A stretch of 64,000 nt of DNA from Calamus simplicifolius (lineage: Eukaryota; Streptophyta; Magnoliopsida; Arecales; Arecaceae), in assembly GCA_900491605.1 (NCBI GenBank), contig UESW01001689.1, positions 24,986 to 88,985 on the forward strand. The letters are read 5' to 3'. The notes below the pieces were generated by a model, which saw only the letters and a list, made by a program, of their open reading frames with translations, had not been told where the DNA came from and ran no database searches. The stretch's first letter is position 1; each line of letters starts with the position of its first letter. Positions 1 through 10,531 of the stretch are shown here, in pieces. The translations under genes were made by a program, and so were the position numbers.

Positions 1-135
1 CAACACCCTAATTCATCACACGGATCAAGGCTATGATTCGCAGGGAAGAAAAGGATTCCCAAAACAGATCATTTTCATTGAAAGAGGATCACAAAAAGAG
101 AGACAAAAACAGAAACAAGAAGAGAGGCCCTAAAA

Positions 136-426
136 TCAGAATCCAGAGTCGCTCCCGGAGGCTAGCAGCTCCTCCAGGCGTTCCGTCAGGTCAGCCACCT
201 GACGGAGGGATGCGATCTCCTCCCTTTGCCGGTCCACCACCCGGCTAGGGCCTCCGCCTCCTTGACCGTCACGTCCATGTACCTCGGCGACCCTCGCGAG
301 CTGCTGATTACTCGCGAGGGCCGATGCTAGGCCCAGCCCGTCAACAGTGACGGAGGCGCCCTCCCCTCCGAGCGTAGCATGCTTCGAACGAAGTGCGCAG
401 CTCGCCTGACGCCCTGGATAGGCCAT
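136..426 (-). CDS. Small 96-residue antisense ORF with own promoter, function unknown
   Basis: The start at 426 is chosen because it lies about 50 bp downstream of a minus-strand TATA box (484-477); the upstream ATG at 477 overlaps that TATA box. The product has an Ala/Gly-rich first half and a short Leu/Glu/Arg-rich heptad-like C-terminus (about residues 65-90) that could form a coiled coil. I do not recognise the family. The A-rich stretch that follows (about 40-130) resembles the 3' flank of the antisense ORF at 58 kb. It may be a second, shortened antisense ORF of Tat-1. It could also be a chance ORF in GC-rich DNA. Confidence 0.3.
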   Translation of the reverse strand: MAYPGRQASCALRSKHATLGGEGASVTVDGLGLASALASNQQLARVAEVHGRDGQGGGGPSRVVDRQREEIASLRQVADLTERLEELLASGSDSGF

Positions 427-476
427 TTTTTCTGAACTTAAACCGAGGGATGGCTGGAACCGATACCCCTCGGTCA

Positions 477-549
477 TATTTATACTCGCCAGGCAGGTAT
501 CTCAATCGGTCGCGCCGTAACCACCGACCCATGAGAACTTGCCACGTGT
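477..549 (-). promoter_or_regulatory. Minus-strand promoter-like module: G-box and TATA box
   Basis: Reading the minus strand, a CACGTG core (about 548-543) lies about 60 bp upstream of TATAAATA (484-477), followed by an ORF start at 426. The same arrangement recurs at 2,179-2,097. This is a sequence match only; transcription is not shown. Confidence 0.35.
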
Positions 550-894
550 CACCATTTTAATGCCTGTAAAATCCGAAGAGTCGCGCCCCATCCCGAGCGA
601 GATCGGTAAGCGCGAGCAGGTTGTTCGGGAATTCCCCAAGCAGAACATTTCTGATCTGTCGGCCCTCGCAATAAATGCTTTCGGCGCTTCCCAAACCTCT
701 TAAAGCTAGCCTCTTCCTCGGGAAGCGCAGAGGGAAGAAGTCCAACATTCGGTCAATGACCTGTTCCCTTGGGAAGAGTACGTCACCAATAAAAAGCGTG
801 ACGATATGCCGCTCGTTCCGCCCTGCGCCCCTTACCAAGCGCCACGTGGGCCGACGCTGTGGTCCACATTTACAACTGAGTCGCTCCCTTGAGC

Positions 895-1110
895 CCGGAT
901 CTCTGAACCTCGGCCAGACCAAGTGACTGAATCTCCGAACCTTGGCAGGGCCAAGTCAATTAACTCCGAACCTCGGCTGGGCCGAGCGACTGAATCTCCG
1001 AACCTTGGTAGGGCCAAGTCAAATCTTCGAAACTCGACCGGCCCGAGTGACAGGTTCCCTGAAACATGATAGGAAAAAGTACGGATTCCTCGAACTTCGG
1101 CCAAAGCCGA
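895..1110. repeat. Degenerate tandem repeat, unit about 31 bp, hairpin-forming
   Basis: About six units start with a CTCCGAAC-like motif and each contains an inverted repeat. One unit has CTCGGC-TGG-GCCGAG and a neighbour has CTTGGC-AGG-GCCAAG, a paired change on both stem sides. Other units have one or two mismatches or a wobble pair. The array lies upstream (minus-strand sense) of the 426-136 ORF. Confidence 0.7.
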
Positions 1111-2541
1111 CCCACGATAATTCGAGCTCCGTAAAAGCAAGGCACAAAAACATCAAGCTTCTAACAAGAGTAAGGAGCATGTTTCACCGAATGATCTCCG
1201 AACCGCCGCGCGAACCTCGATTGGTTCGGGCGGCGTGGGATCCTCGTCTAAGGATGAGCGGAACGCCTTTGCACCCCGCAAACAACAATAACAGCAAGCT
1301 CGACACAAAAAAGATAAGATTGAAAAACAGAACCGAACTCTCTTTATTGCCAATCAGGATCAGTTACAAATGCCTCACAGGCGTTACAAGAGCATTGAAA
1401 TGCATAAAATAAGACAAATACAAAACTCGGGCAACTGCTCCAAAGCAGACCTAGGCAACTGTGATGCTCCGTCGTCCGGACCGACAAATCAGGCAAACCA
1501 CGAAACGGTCAGCCCCCTGGACAGTTGATAAAGCTGACCCTCCATGGCCCCCGATGAATTAAAAGATCCAAAAGGAGGCATGGCCCGTGGATGCTGATTC
1601 TGAGGATTCGGACGACCCAGCCCGCTCCCCTAGGAGGGGGTGCTGGATCGCAGGCCGCCGTCTAGCCGAGAGGATCAGGGACCATCCGACCCAGGTTGCT
1701 CCCATATTCTTCCCCCGTGGCAAGGATTCCCCTCAGAGAAGGGATGGAATCCAGGCCAGCGAAGAGGGAGAATCTGTGCATGCTACGGGGTGTCGATACA
1801 CTTCCTACCGTAAGCCCCCGTAACAGGCCGCAAAGATCACACTGGAAGCGCATATGTGCGCTCTCCGTATGATCTCTGCGCCCTCCTGTGCGCTCTCCAT
1901 ATGATCTCCGGGACTCATCCCCTAAGGGTGAACCATTCTTCGGCAGCTCCCCGGTTGCCCCAGCTATCCGGTGGCAAGGAGCCTATGAGAGGAAAGCTCG
2001 GTTCTCCCACTCGCAACAGCAGAGAAATGAGCATAATGGAAGCTCTGGTGGAAAGAAACTTTGGGGATAACCAAGCGTGACCCCCCTTTTTTTTCCTTTT
2101 TATAGGCAGAAACGACCAGAAAAAGCTACCCAAGCTGTAAGTCCCGAGATTCAAACATTCGGCCCATACCTCCACGTGGCCCCTCAGGATTGACGCAGCG
2201 CCCCACTGCGCGCCAAGCCTACCGCCTGAGTTATGACGTATACGGAGATCCCCTCCTGATCCCGAATCATGGTCATTAAATGCAGGAAATCGTCCACTGG
2301 CACTTCGAAAACTGGCGGATTCAGGAAATCGTCCTTCGAAAATAGTACCCTCCAGTGGTAAACGGTTGCGTGCGTGTCACGACAAAACGACCTGCATAGG
2401 AAAAGAGCACCTTCCGAAAAGCTCTGATGCAGCTTTATGCCCCCCCCGCTGCGCCGTATCATCAATTCTAGTGAAATAAAAACCGAATCGCCTGCAGAAC
2501 AGCAGGGCGTTGGCAGAACGGTAGAAAGCGCGAAGGCCCAC
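1111..2541. other. Non-coding GC-rich DNA with a second minus-strand promoter-like module
   Basis: No convincing gene is present. On the minus strand a CACGTGG box (2,179-2,173) precedes TATAAAAA (2,104-2,097); the first downstream ATG (2,034) opens only a 39-codon ORF ending at 1,915. A T-rich/A-rich stretch near 1,310-1,420 resembles the 3' flanks of the antisense ORFs at 3.2 kb and 58 kb. The stretch may be a decayed antisense transcription unit of Tat-1. This is inference from layout alone. Confidence 0.35.
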
Positions 2542-3047
2542 TTTGCCTGTCGGCCCAAGCCGACCTACTTTGCCTGTCGGCCCCAGCCGACCTATTTTGC
2601 TTGTCGGCCCCAGCCAACCTATTTTGCCTATCGGCCCAGCCAACCTACTTTGCCTGTCGGCTCTAGCCGACCTATTTTGCCTGTCGGCCCAAGCCGACCT
2701 ACTTTGCCTGTCGGCCTCAGCCGACCCATTTTGCCTGTCGGCCCAGCCGACCCACTTTGCCTATCGGCCCCAGCCGACCTATTTTGCCTGTCGGCCCCAG
2801 CCGACCTATTTGCCTGTCGGCCCCAGCCGACCCACTTTGCCTATCGGCCCCAGCCGACCTATTTTGCTTGTCGGCTCCAGCCGACCTACTTTGCTTGTCG
2901 GCCTCAGCCGACCTATTTCGCTCGTCGGCCCTAGCCGACCTATTTCGCTCGTCGGCCCCAGCCGATCTATCTTTCTCGTCGACCCCAGACCCACTTTGCT
3001 CGTCGGTCTTAGCCGACCTGCTTCGCCCATCGGCCCAAGCCAGTACG
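2542..3047. repeat. 27-bp tandem repeat, about 19 units, each with a 6-bp hairpin
   Basis: The unit begins TTTGCCTGTCGG and contains GTCGGC, a four-base loop (CCCA, CCAA, TCTA or CTCA) and GCCGAC. Most units keep the stem while the loop varies. The last four units are the most diverged. The array sits between the end of the antisense ORF (3,221) and the second promoter-like module, matching the position of the 98-bp array in Tat-2. Long ORFs across it are by-products of the repeat. Confidence 0.9.
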
Positions 3048-3220
3048 TTTCCTAGTCTCGGAATAAAGATGACCTAAGAGCATCAGTGAGCCACAAGCCG
3101 CTCGAGGCGAGACTAGACGACAACGAGACCAAGCAAGAACAGCACTTAAGTGGAAACAGAAAGTTCTTTTATTAAGAAACGTCAGATAAGCGTCTAGAAG
3201 ACGAGATACAACAACAGCTC

Positions 3221-6177
3221 CTAAGGACCGGGAGCCGCACCAGCTTTGGAAGAGCCCTCAGTCACATCTGCGGAAGCGTGACTAGGTTCGCCCTTCCCCA
3301 ATATTTTCGCCCCCTCTGCGGCGGTTTGCGACCGTCCCTCAGAAGCTGCAGCTTCGCTGGGACCAGGGGCGGCGCCAAGTTCGGCATCAGAAATGTCGAC
3401 ATATTCATCTTCATCTTCTTCTTCAGACTTGCCATCGTCGGGATTTTCAGCACTCAGGAAAGAAAGATCCCATTCCAGGTGCTCACCGAGTATCCTCTGT
3501 TTGCACTCTTCCATCCCATGACGGAAGGCGTCAACGCCGATAGCGTCTTGCCTCCCCTTAAGTATGGCGAGTTGCGTATTGGCCTCAGCAGTCTGCTTCT
3601 CGGCCTCGGTCACTTGGGCCTTCAAGATGACATTTTGCTCCTCGAACTCGCTAGCCCGCATCTCGAGTTCTGAGCTCCTATTGCGGTTGGACACGAGCTC
3701 GCTTTGAAGAGCCCGAACCTCTGACTCCAACTTAGCCATCTAAAAGAGCCAAAGTCAATTGGCATCACAAGAGACCAGTAGAAGAAATTGAAAAAGGGTA
3801 AAATGAGAGCATACCTCCCCCTCTCGCCTGGCCAACCTTTTAGCCAGCTCTTCGGCCTCACTCCGGGCTCTCGTCCTATCAGCCCCGATCAGCTCGACTC
3901 TCTCCTGCAGAGTATTGATCTTCAGCTGTTTGGCTTCAGCCTCCCCACGGGCTTGCGATAACTCATCACTCACCCGAGCTATCATCCCTTGGTGCCACCT
4001 AGCACCCTCCCTCAAGTGAGCAATTTCGCCATCACGCCGCTTTAACTTTTCCTCCACTTCGCCAAGCATTCGCGTCAAGCGCCTTCTCGTCGTCGGCTTC
4101 CCTTCCTAGCCGACCCAAGCTTTCACTGTGTTCCCGCCGCATCGCCGCCACCTCCGCAGAATGTTTTGACTCAATTTTGGCCAGCTCCAGGCATGCGTCG
4201 TCGTTCTTCGCCAGGAGTCCCTGCAACTCCTCCACTCTGCGCTTTTGCTTGGACACCTCGGCCTGGGCAGCCTGATAAGCCGCCCTTATCCCCTGCAAGC
4301 TCCTGTCGCTAACCCATAAGTTCCTCAAACTTCTCAGATACCTTCAGCCGCGACTGGAGCTCGGCATTATCCCTCCTAGCTTGAACACTGGCCCCTGTCG
4401 CCAAGCTTAGACGCCAGCATATAGCCCGAGAGAGTAGAACGCTCTGCAAGATAAAAATCGAATGCATGAGAGTTAAGCCAACCAGGACGTGTTCACTGCC
4501 TGAGAATGGCAACTTACCCGTGAGGCATAGGCCCGAGTCATCCTCATCAGGGTCGCATTATCGATGTCGGGAAGAAGATGAATGCTTTCAGCCACGCCTT
4601 GCTGCCCGAACGCAGCATCGACCAACTCCATATCGGCAAACTTGTCCGCCGAGGGATCTGCGCCCGGATACAGGGCCGACCTCATCATGGCAGAAAACGC
4701 CTCCTCATACCATCATCTGAGCTGCTGGGTTAACCAACCCCACCTGAGGGACTGGCCTGGGCGACCTCTGTCTGAGAGACCTTCAACCTCCCGGCTTCCT
4801 CTACCAAGGCCCTGGCTTGGGTTTCTTTAGATAGTTCGGCCAGTCCAAGTGCCAGCCTCCCCAAAATCTTTTTCGAGGGGGCCCCGATTGCGGGACTCCC
4901 ACCTTGCTGCGCTCCCTCCTCTGATGGATCCTTCCCGGTTACCGTCACCTGCATCTCCTCCACAGGCTCCCCTGAAGCCTCGGCCTGACCTGCCTCTCGA
5001 CCCATCGAGGGCGGCCCAACCTCACTACTACCAGACTCCCCGGCAAACAGACCGAGAGGGAGCTCCCCCTGAACCTCCTCGACTGCAGCTGTCCCTCTCC
5101 CTCTCCTACTAGAGCCGGTGGCGATCCCACGGGGATGGTAGGCCCTTCAGAAATGACCGCCTCCACCAGATCCGCCGCTGGTTCCTCTTTCAGGGGGGAC
5201 GCGGTCGGATGAGCCAACGAAGCTTCATCCGAGCTGTATGATATCTCCAGCACGAGAGGGTCGGGTGCCATAACCGTTCTCCCCGGATCCTCCCTCGCCC
5301 CCGGCGCTCCTGTAGTGACTGCCCCGGCATCCGGCGTGCTTCTGGCAGAGGTATGAGCCCTTTTTTCGGGCTGGCCGCTGTCCGCGCCGCTACCTTCCCC
5401 TGGGCGCTTTCCTCTCTTCCTCTTGGAGAGGTTCGATAACGCCAACCTTGTGGCTGTCAGACCAGAACACACATAGTCAGGTCCAAGCACATTAATCGAG
5501 AAAAATACACAGCACGAAAGGGACTCACCTTGCGGGTCCAGAGGGCTGAGCCCGGCTGCGAAGAGGGCCCCCTCCGATAGCAAGTCGTTAGCCGAAAACA
5601 CCTGTCCATTACAAAGGACGTCCAAGTCCCTCTCCTCCTGCACCGACAAAGCCGGATGCATCTCCGCATCCTTTGCAACATTCCCCCATCTCCGAGGGAA
5701 GTCGGAACCGACGTTCCCCTCCGCGATAACGAACTGACTCTTCCACCCCTTAATGGAAGATGGCTTATCCGCAATGACGTTGAAAGATCTCCGGGGCCCG
5801 ATGTAGGGCCACTCTGATTTCCTCCCAGGAATCAAGTGGTAGCAGGTGCGGAAAAGGGGGAGAGTGGCGACGATTTGAATCTGGTGGCACATCGAGATGA
5901 ATCCGACGATGTTCCGCCAGCTGTTTGGAGCCACCATTGACGGGCAGATATTATAGTGGGTCATGATTTCCTTCACCAAGGGGTGGAGAGGAAAACGGAG
6001 ACCCGCCTTCAAACTATCTTCATAGATGAAAACCCCAGACTCTAAATCCCGAGTAACTCTATCTCCGGGTTCCAGCGCCCGCAGGACTACATCCAAGGGC
6101 AGGCCATACCTCTGGTGAATCCTCCCCAAATCCTCGGCAATGATTTCTGAGGCCACGTCGTCGGGGCTCATCGCCAT
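3221..6177 (-). pseudogene. Antisense extra ORF of Tat-1: gypsy-type 'putative transposase' domain plus coiled coil
   Basis: The first exon resembles the plant domain annotated as 'transposase (putative), gypsy type' (PF04195): a short N-terminus, then a motif with HPLVKEIMTHY and a conserved SSIKGWKSQF segment at about residues 160-170. It is followed by a basic KRKRGKR stretch, a Glu/Pro-rich linker, a long coiled coil (about 4,440-3,300) and an acidic tail ending at 3,221. I chose the start at 6,177 because the ATG at 6,273 lies only a few bases from the TATA box (6,288-6,280). Three short introns with GT-AG ends are visible: 5,528-5,454, about 4,515-4,447, and 3,814-3,740. Frameshifts near 5,100 and 4,310 and a TGA near 4,710 break it. 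The Tat-2 copy at 58-60 kb has the same plan. Its role in the element is not known. Confidence 0.75.
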
Positions 6178-6279
6178 CTCGGTTGAGGGAAATACTGAGC
6201 GAAAACGATGAACGTCGAAGAGGATGAAAGGCCAGAACTCTCTGAAAGCAAGGCGAGAGGACGCCGCGAGCATGCGTGC

Positions 6280-6288
6280 ATATATATA
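6280..6288 (-). promoter_or_regulatory. TATA box of the Tat-1 antisense ORF
   Basis: TATATATA on the minus strand lies about 100 bp before the preferred start codon at 6,177. It is internal to the element and distinct from the LTR promoter. Confidence 0.5.
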
Positions 6289-6660
6289 CTATAAGACGGC
6301 TGTCACTTCGCTTCCCCGCCAAGGAAGCTGCCCTGAGGAGGCGGGGCGTCTCATCTGAGGCGTCCGGAATTGCCTCGATAAGCGCCCAATCGATCGGGAT
6401 TCGCGGCGTGGCGCAATCCCAACCATCGCTCGTGGAGGAGCCTTAGCCCCGAAGGTAGGATGGCCCTGTCGCATTAATTAGGGCATCATTGCACGAGCTC
6501 TCTAAACCAAGACATCCCATCCAGGACGCGCCTTTTGAACTTGTACTTCCTACGCCCGAACCTACGCTTCAAACTAGGGAGTGGAGGGCATGTGTTGGGG
6601 GGTAAAATCGTCATTATGTCAATGTTCGTGCAAGGCGGCTATGGTCGACCTGCTCCCCTA

Positions 6661-7010
6661 GCTCGGCCTCCCCGGGCTTCCGTAGCTCGGCTTCTCCGGG
6701 CTTCCGTAGCTCGACCTCTCCGGGCTTTCGTAGCTCGGCCTCCCCGGGCTTCCGTAGCTCGGCCTCCCCGGGCTTCCGTAGCTCGGCCTCCCCGGGCTTC
6801 CGTAGCTCGGCCTCTCCGGGCTTTCGTAGCTCGGCCTCCCTGGGCTTTCGTAGCTCGGCCTCTCCGGGCTTCCGTAGCTCGGCCCCTCCGAGCCTCCGTA
6901 GCTCGGCCCTTCCGTAGCTCGGTCTTCCCGGGCTCCCGTAGCTCGGCCTCTCCGGGCTTCCGTAGCTCGGCCTTTCGAGCCTCCATAGCTCGCTTTCCCC
7001 CGAGTCTCCA
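6661..7010. repeat. 24-bp tandem repeat inside the LTR, about 14 units
   Basis: The unit is GCTCGG-CCTCC-CCGGGC followed by TTCCGTA. The two six-base arms pair with one T-G wobble; in one unit the wobble becomes a true pair (CCGAGC). Six-frame ORFs across it are repeat artefacts. Confidence 0.9.
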
Positions 7011-7318
7011 TGACCCGGCTTCATCAAGCGATCCACACCCTAACATCTACCTCCGCGGAACCTGACGCGGGAGAGCCCAGACTTACCCGAACAGCACCCT
7101 GGACAAGGAATCATGTAGAGACGTGGCCTAAGACCTATCATAACCGCCCCAGGTCTACTCAACCAGATCTCGAGACATCAAGGAGCTCTCCCAGCCGTCG
7201 ATCCCTTAACAAACGGGGTATGGATTCTAACGGCCCCACAACGGCCTGATTCTGTCTGCCTCCATATCGTAACAACCTCTGAACCTTCCAGAAGACGCTC
7301 AAGATCCAGGTGACAGTC

Positions 7319-7326
7319 TATAAATA
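7319..7326 (+). promoter_or_regulatory. TATA box of the Tat-1 LTR
   Basis: TATAAATA lies about 340 bp before the LTR end, a plausible U3/R border. Confidence 0.55.
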
Positions 7327-7660
7327 TCAGACTCGTAGATTCCCTCAGGTATGCATACGCGCCTCTTTCCGCGCATGCATCTTTTGCACGCACACTCCCA
7401 CTGCTCTCTCCGGCATCTCGTCGGCGCTCTTGCCCTCTAGAGCTTCCGATTGGCCGCCCCTGGAGAGGCTTCCCGGAGAGATCCACCTCCCCATTATCTG
7501 GTTGATCGCCGATTCCTTCTCCGCTGACTTGAGTGTCGGAGGGTCTTCCGCGGAGGGCCACCCCCAGCGCCTCCCGCGTGTGGACTTCTTGTGCAGGTCT
7601 GCCCCCCTCTTTCTGGAGACCGATCGCGCCCGAGTCGAAGGACGGATCCCGGCGGCAACA

Positions 7661-10003
7661 TTATAAACATTTTTTTTTCTAACAGGGAAGTGAGTTGTTC
7701 CAAGTTATTTCTATAGGATTTTCACCAAGATGATACATGAGAGTGGGGTATCTGATTCCATCGTGAGTTCTTGATGAAACAGCAAACCCAAGATTTTCAA
7801 ACAAAGCCTAATATACAGTTATGATTTACTATCTGTGTTGTAAGCCTACATGCAGCATTTGTTTATTTGACCCAAGTGGTGATATTTTGACAGGCACACA
7901 GTACAAGAATATAAAAAACCTACAAATGATCGTCAACAAAGAAGTAGTAAGGCTAGCTAATTGCTACTCATTCTAACTTCACGAAATTATCTGCGAAATC
8001 CCACCATTATTATTAAATTTATCTGGACATTCAGAAAATTAGAATTTCATGATTAAAATTATGCTTAGTAAAACTTTCATCAAGAAAAGGGTAGCAACCA
8101 TATTTCTTTCATGATTCAATTTTGAATTAAGCTTTAATAAGCCCCAAAATATTACAACACATGTTGTGGTAATTTAACTAGATCAAAAGCTTTCAAAAGC
8201 TCAGTTGTGGTTTTTCTACTGCAGCATAGGGACTTGCAACATCTCTTTGAATTTATAAAAACTATACCAGTCACATTGGCTGAAGTATAGTCACATCCCT
8301 TCAGAAATATGAATAATGGAGTTCAATTTCAGCCGAGATATCAAGATATCAAGATCTCAGTCACAGAGGCTCTTTATATATATATCAATATCTCATGCAA
8401 ACATTACCATGCCACCTTGGCGGACTTGTAAATTCAGTGAGCAAGTGCATGTACTTTTAGAAGAAATTTCTGAGTTTACACATGCAAGAATTTGCCAAAT
8501 CTATTATCTAAACAGAGCTCAGAAATTGCTTATCATAGTGAGGAAATGCTGGACAATATGATGATGTATGTATTCCATGGTATAGGAGGACAGCTGAACT
8601 AAATGCAAACTACTTGCAATCAGAAAAATTTAAAGCAATGAGCCATTTCACTACTGTAATAAGACTCAGAAAGTGACATATTACATATGCTAAAACTCAC
8701 TTGATAAAAGGCCAACAACCCATATGAAGCATGGAATGCAACTAGAAGCATTCCGGCTCTCAAAAATAGGGAGTTCGTTACCAATTGTAGGCCTCTCTGT
8801 TCCAACAAAGCTTTTGAAATTTTTTATTTTGATTGAAAGAAGCTTTGAAACCAAAACAACAACACGACACGGAAAAATATGTTTGGACACCTAATATCAA
8901 ACACCAATTCACCATCAGCAACAAAATTTATAGAATTGATGCATAACCCTCATGTTGCTGGATCAATCAAGCAACCAATATAATACAAGTTGAGGAGCAA
9001 TCGATCAATATCATGATATACATTTTGTTCTGTTCAAAAACAATTCATATAACAGTTGAGAACACCACAAAAGTTTAAGTGCTCTGTAATGTCCCACTTT
9101 TTTTTCCCGATAAATTGCAGTTCATTGAATGTTTCAAGCTTAAAGAAATAGAATATTGAAGTTCTAATTTAAATCAATATGGTTGTGACAGAGATATAGT
9201 AGAAGTCACAATCATGAGAATGCTTCAAATCATAGCAACATAACAAATCAATTAATTAACAAAGTACTTTAGCAATTTATATAAGATTAAACATTTTGAT
9301 AAATTTTATCACAGTATTTCCAAAACTGGCATGCTTAAGCAGAGTAAAATAGAAATAATTTAATTAACATCATCCTTTTCCCAACATACTTATGTAACGT
9401 TGATATATAATTCCAAAAGCAGACAACTAACCATCATTTCATAAGCAAGAATACCAGAATGTATACTATGGCAAGAATATCTAACCAAACTTATATTGCA
9501 CATCAATCATGGTTAGACAACAATTTTTGGGGTTAACCTTGCAGGTCTAATTAAGAAATATTCATTAAAAGAAATCAAATTAACTTTGCTAAATTCTTAG
9601 CAACTTCTAGTAAAAAGAAAAATTGATCCTTAGCTATTGAAAAATTATTTTTGTTCTTTGCGAAAAATCTTTCTTCCTAGAAATTGCTAGAAATTTATTC
9701 TATAAAATTAAATGCATAGAGAAATTAAAATTAAAATAAGTTGAGAATGAAACCTGGATCGAAGCGTGTTTGACACTGCCCTAAGAATCAGTTTTTGGCC
9801 CTTCGTGCATGTTGTTAGCGATCCGTTCCTAAGATAAAACGATCCAGCTCGATCTGAACCTTCCATCTTGAGCACGATCGTATGAAGGTGCAACCCAACA
9901 ACTTTGAGATGTCCAAGAAAAGATCAATGGTAACAACAAAAATAATATAATAAAAGAAAAAAGAATTATCTGATTGATTCATTCTTCAATCTAAATTCTT
10001 AGC
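7661..10003. other. AT-rich non-coding DNA, no gene recognised
   Basis: Both strands are full of stops and the longest ORFs are short and without recognisable motifs. No LTR ends, TIRs or tandem repeats stand out. It may be host intergenic or intronic DNA. Confidence 0.6.
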
Positions 10004-10011
10004 CTATTTAT

Positions 10012-10334
10012 CAGTGTTTTGAAAATCGGATCGGACCGACCGGTCCAACCGGTCAAACCAAGAACCGGTCATCAGTCTGATCTTGTTTTATTATTAAAGT
10101 TAACCTTTCTATGACTCGATGAAAAATGAAAAAATCCAATCGAGTTTTGAACCGATCCAACCCAGTTTTTAAATTTTTTTTAATTTTTATTTGAATTATA
10201 TTTATATTTATTATTTTATATTATTAAAATAAAAATTAATTATAATATTATTCGGTTCGATCAAATCGATTCATCTAGTTCAACCGATTGACCCACCATC
10301 TAAATGTTAAGCCATTGTCGTTTTCAAAACATTG
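10012..10334. mobile_element. hAT-like MITE, 323 bp
   Basis: The ends are imperfect inverted repeats: CAGTGTTTTGAAAA at the left and the complement of CAATGTTTTGAAAA at the right. An exact 8-bp direct repeat, CTATTTAT, flanks it at 10,004-10,011 and 10,335-10,342, the length expected for hAT elements. The interior is rich in CCGGTC/ACCGG motifs at the left and A/T at the centre. It has no coding capacity. Confidence 0.85.
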
Positions 10335-10342
10335 CTATTTAT

Positions 10343-10531
10343 ACACTTAGCCCAAAAAAAAATTCCAACGGCTTGGCCATAATAATCTTAAAAGGCCCGA
10401 TAGTCATTAGCCCGTCAAAAATTGTTTACAAAATGTACTGGACATTGAAGAACGTTGGCCCTTTCACGTTTTTTGAGGAAAACTGATCTTTCTGACGCTG
10501 TTCTTGTTCTCTTTTTTGTCATCTTGTTCAG
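10343..10531. other. Short AT-rich spacer right of the MITE
   Basis: Nothing supportable is seen beyond a pyrimidine-rich run ending in CAG at 10,531, which serves as the possible acceptor for the exon candidate at 10,532. Confidence 0.5.

Larger units (their letters stand above)
1..7660 (+). mobile_element. 3' portion of a Tat-type Ty3/gypsy retrotransposon (Tat-1), 5' end outside window
   Basis: Reading on the + strand, this stretch has tandem repeats, an antisense extra ORF (3,221-6,177), a purine-rich tract (about 6,575-6,590) and a 3' LTR (6,593-7,660). This is the arrangement known for the part downstream of pol in Tat/Ogre/Retand elements, and the second Tat element at 49.4-60.5 kb shows the same order of repeat array then antisense ORF. 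The right boundary is firm, because the LTR ends in CAACA, the inverted match of its TGTTG start. Assignment of bases 1-2,540 to the same element is inference; no gag or pol is visible there, and a separate insertion cannot be excluded. Confidence 0.6.
6593..7660 (+). repeat. 3' LTR of Tat-1 (1,068 bp)
   Basis: It starts TGTTGGGG and ends GGCAACA, a perfect 5-bp terminal inverted match, and is preceded by a purine-rich tract. It carries a 24-bp repeat array in its U3 part and a TATAAATA box at 7,319-7,326. The sequence changes sharply from GC-rich to AT-rich just after 7,660, which supports the boundary. The partner LTR is outside the window, so the TSD cannot be checked. Confidence 0.75.

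Noticed and set aside
2437..3077. Long ORFs on both strands over the 27-bp repeat
   Set aside because: The unit is a multiple of three, so any stop-free frame stays open; the products are pure repeat translations without other motifs.
6535..7065. Overlapping ORFs on both strands in the Tat-1 LTR array
   Set aside because: The 24-bp unit is also divisible by three, giving open frames on both strands; this is an artefact of the repeat.
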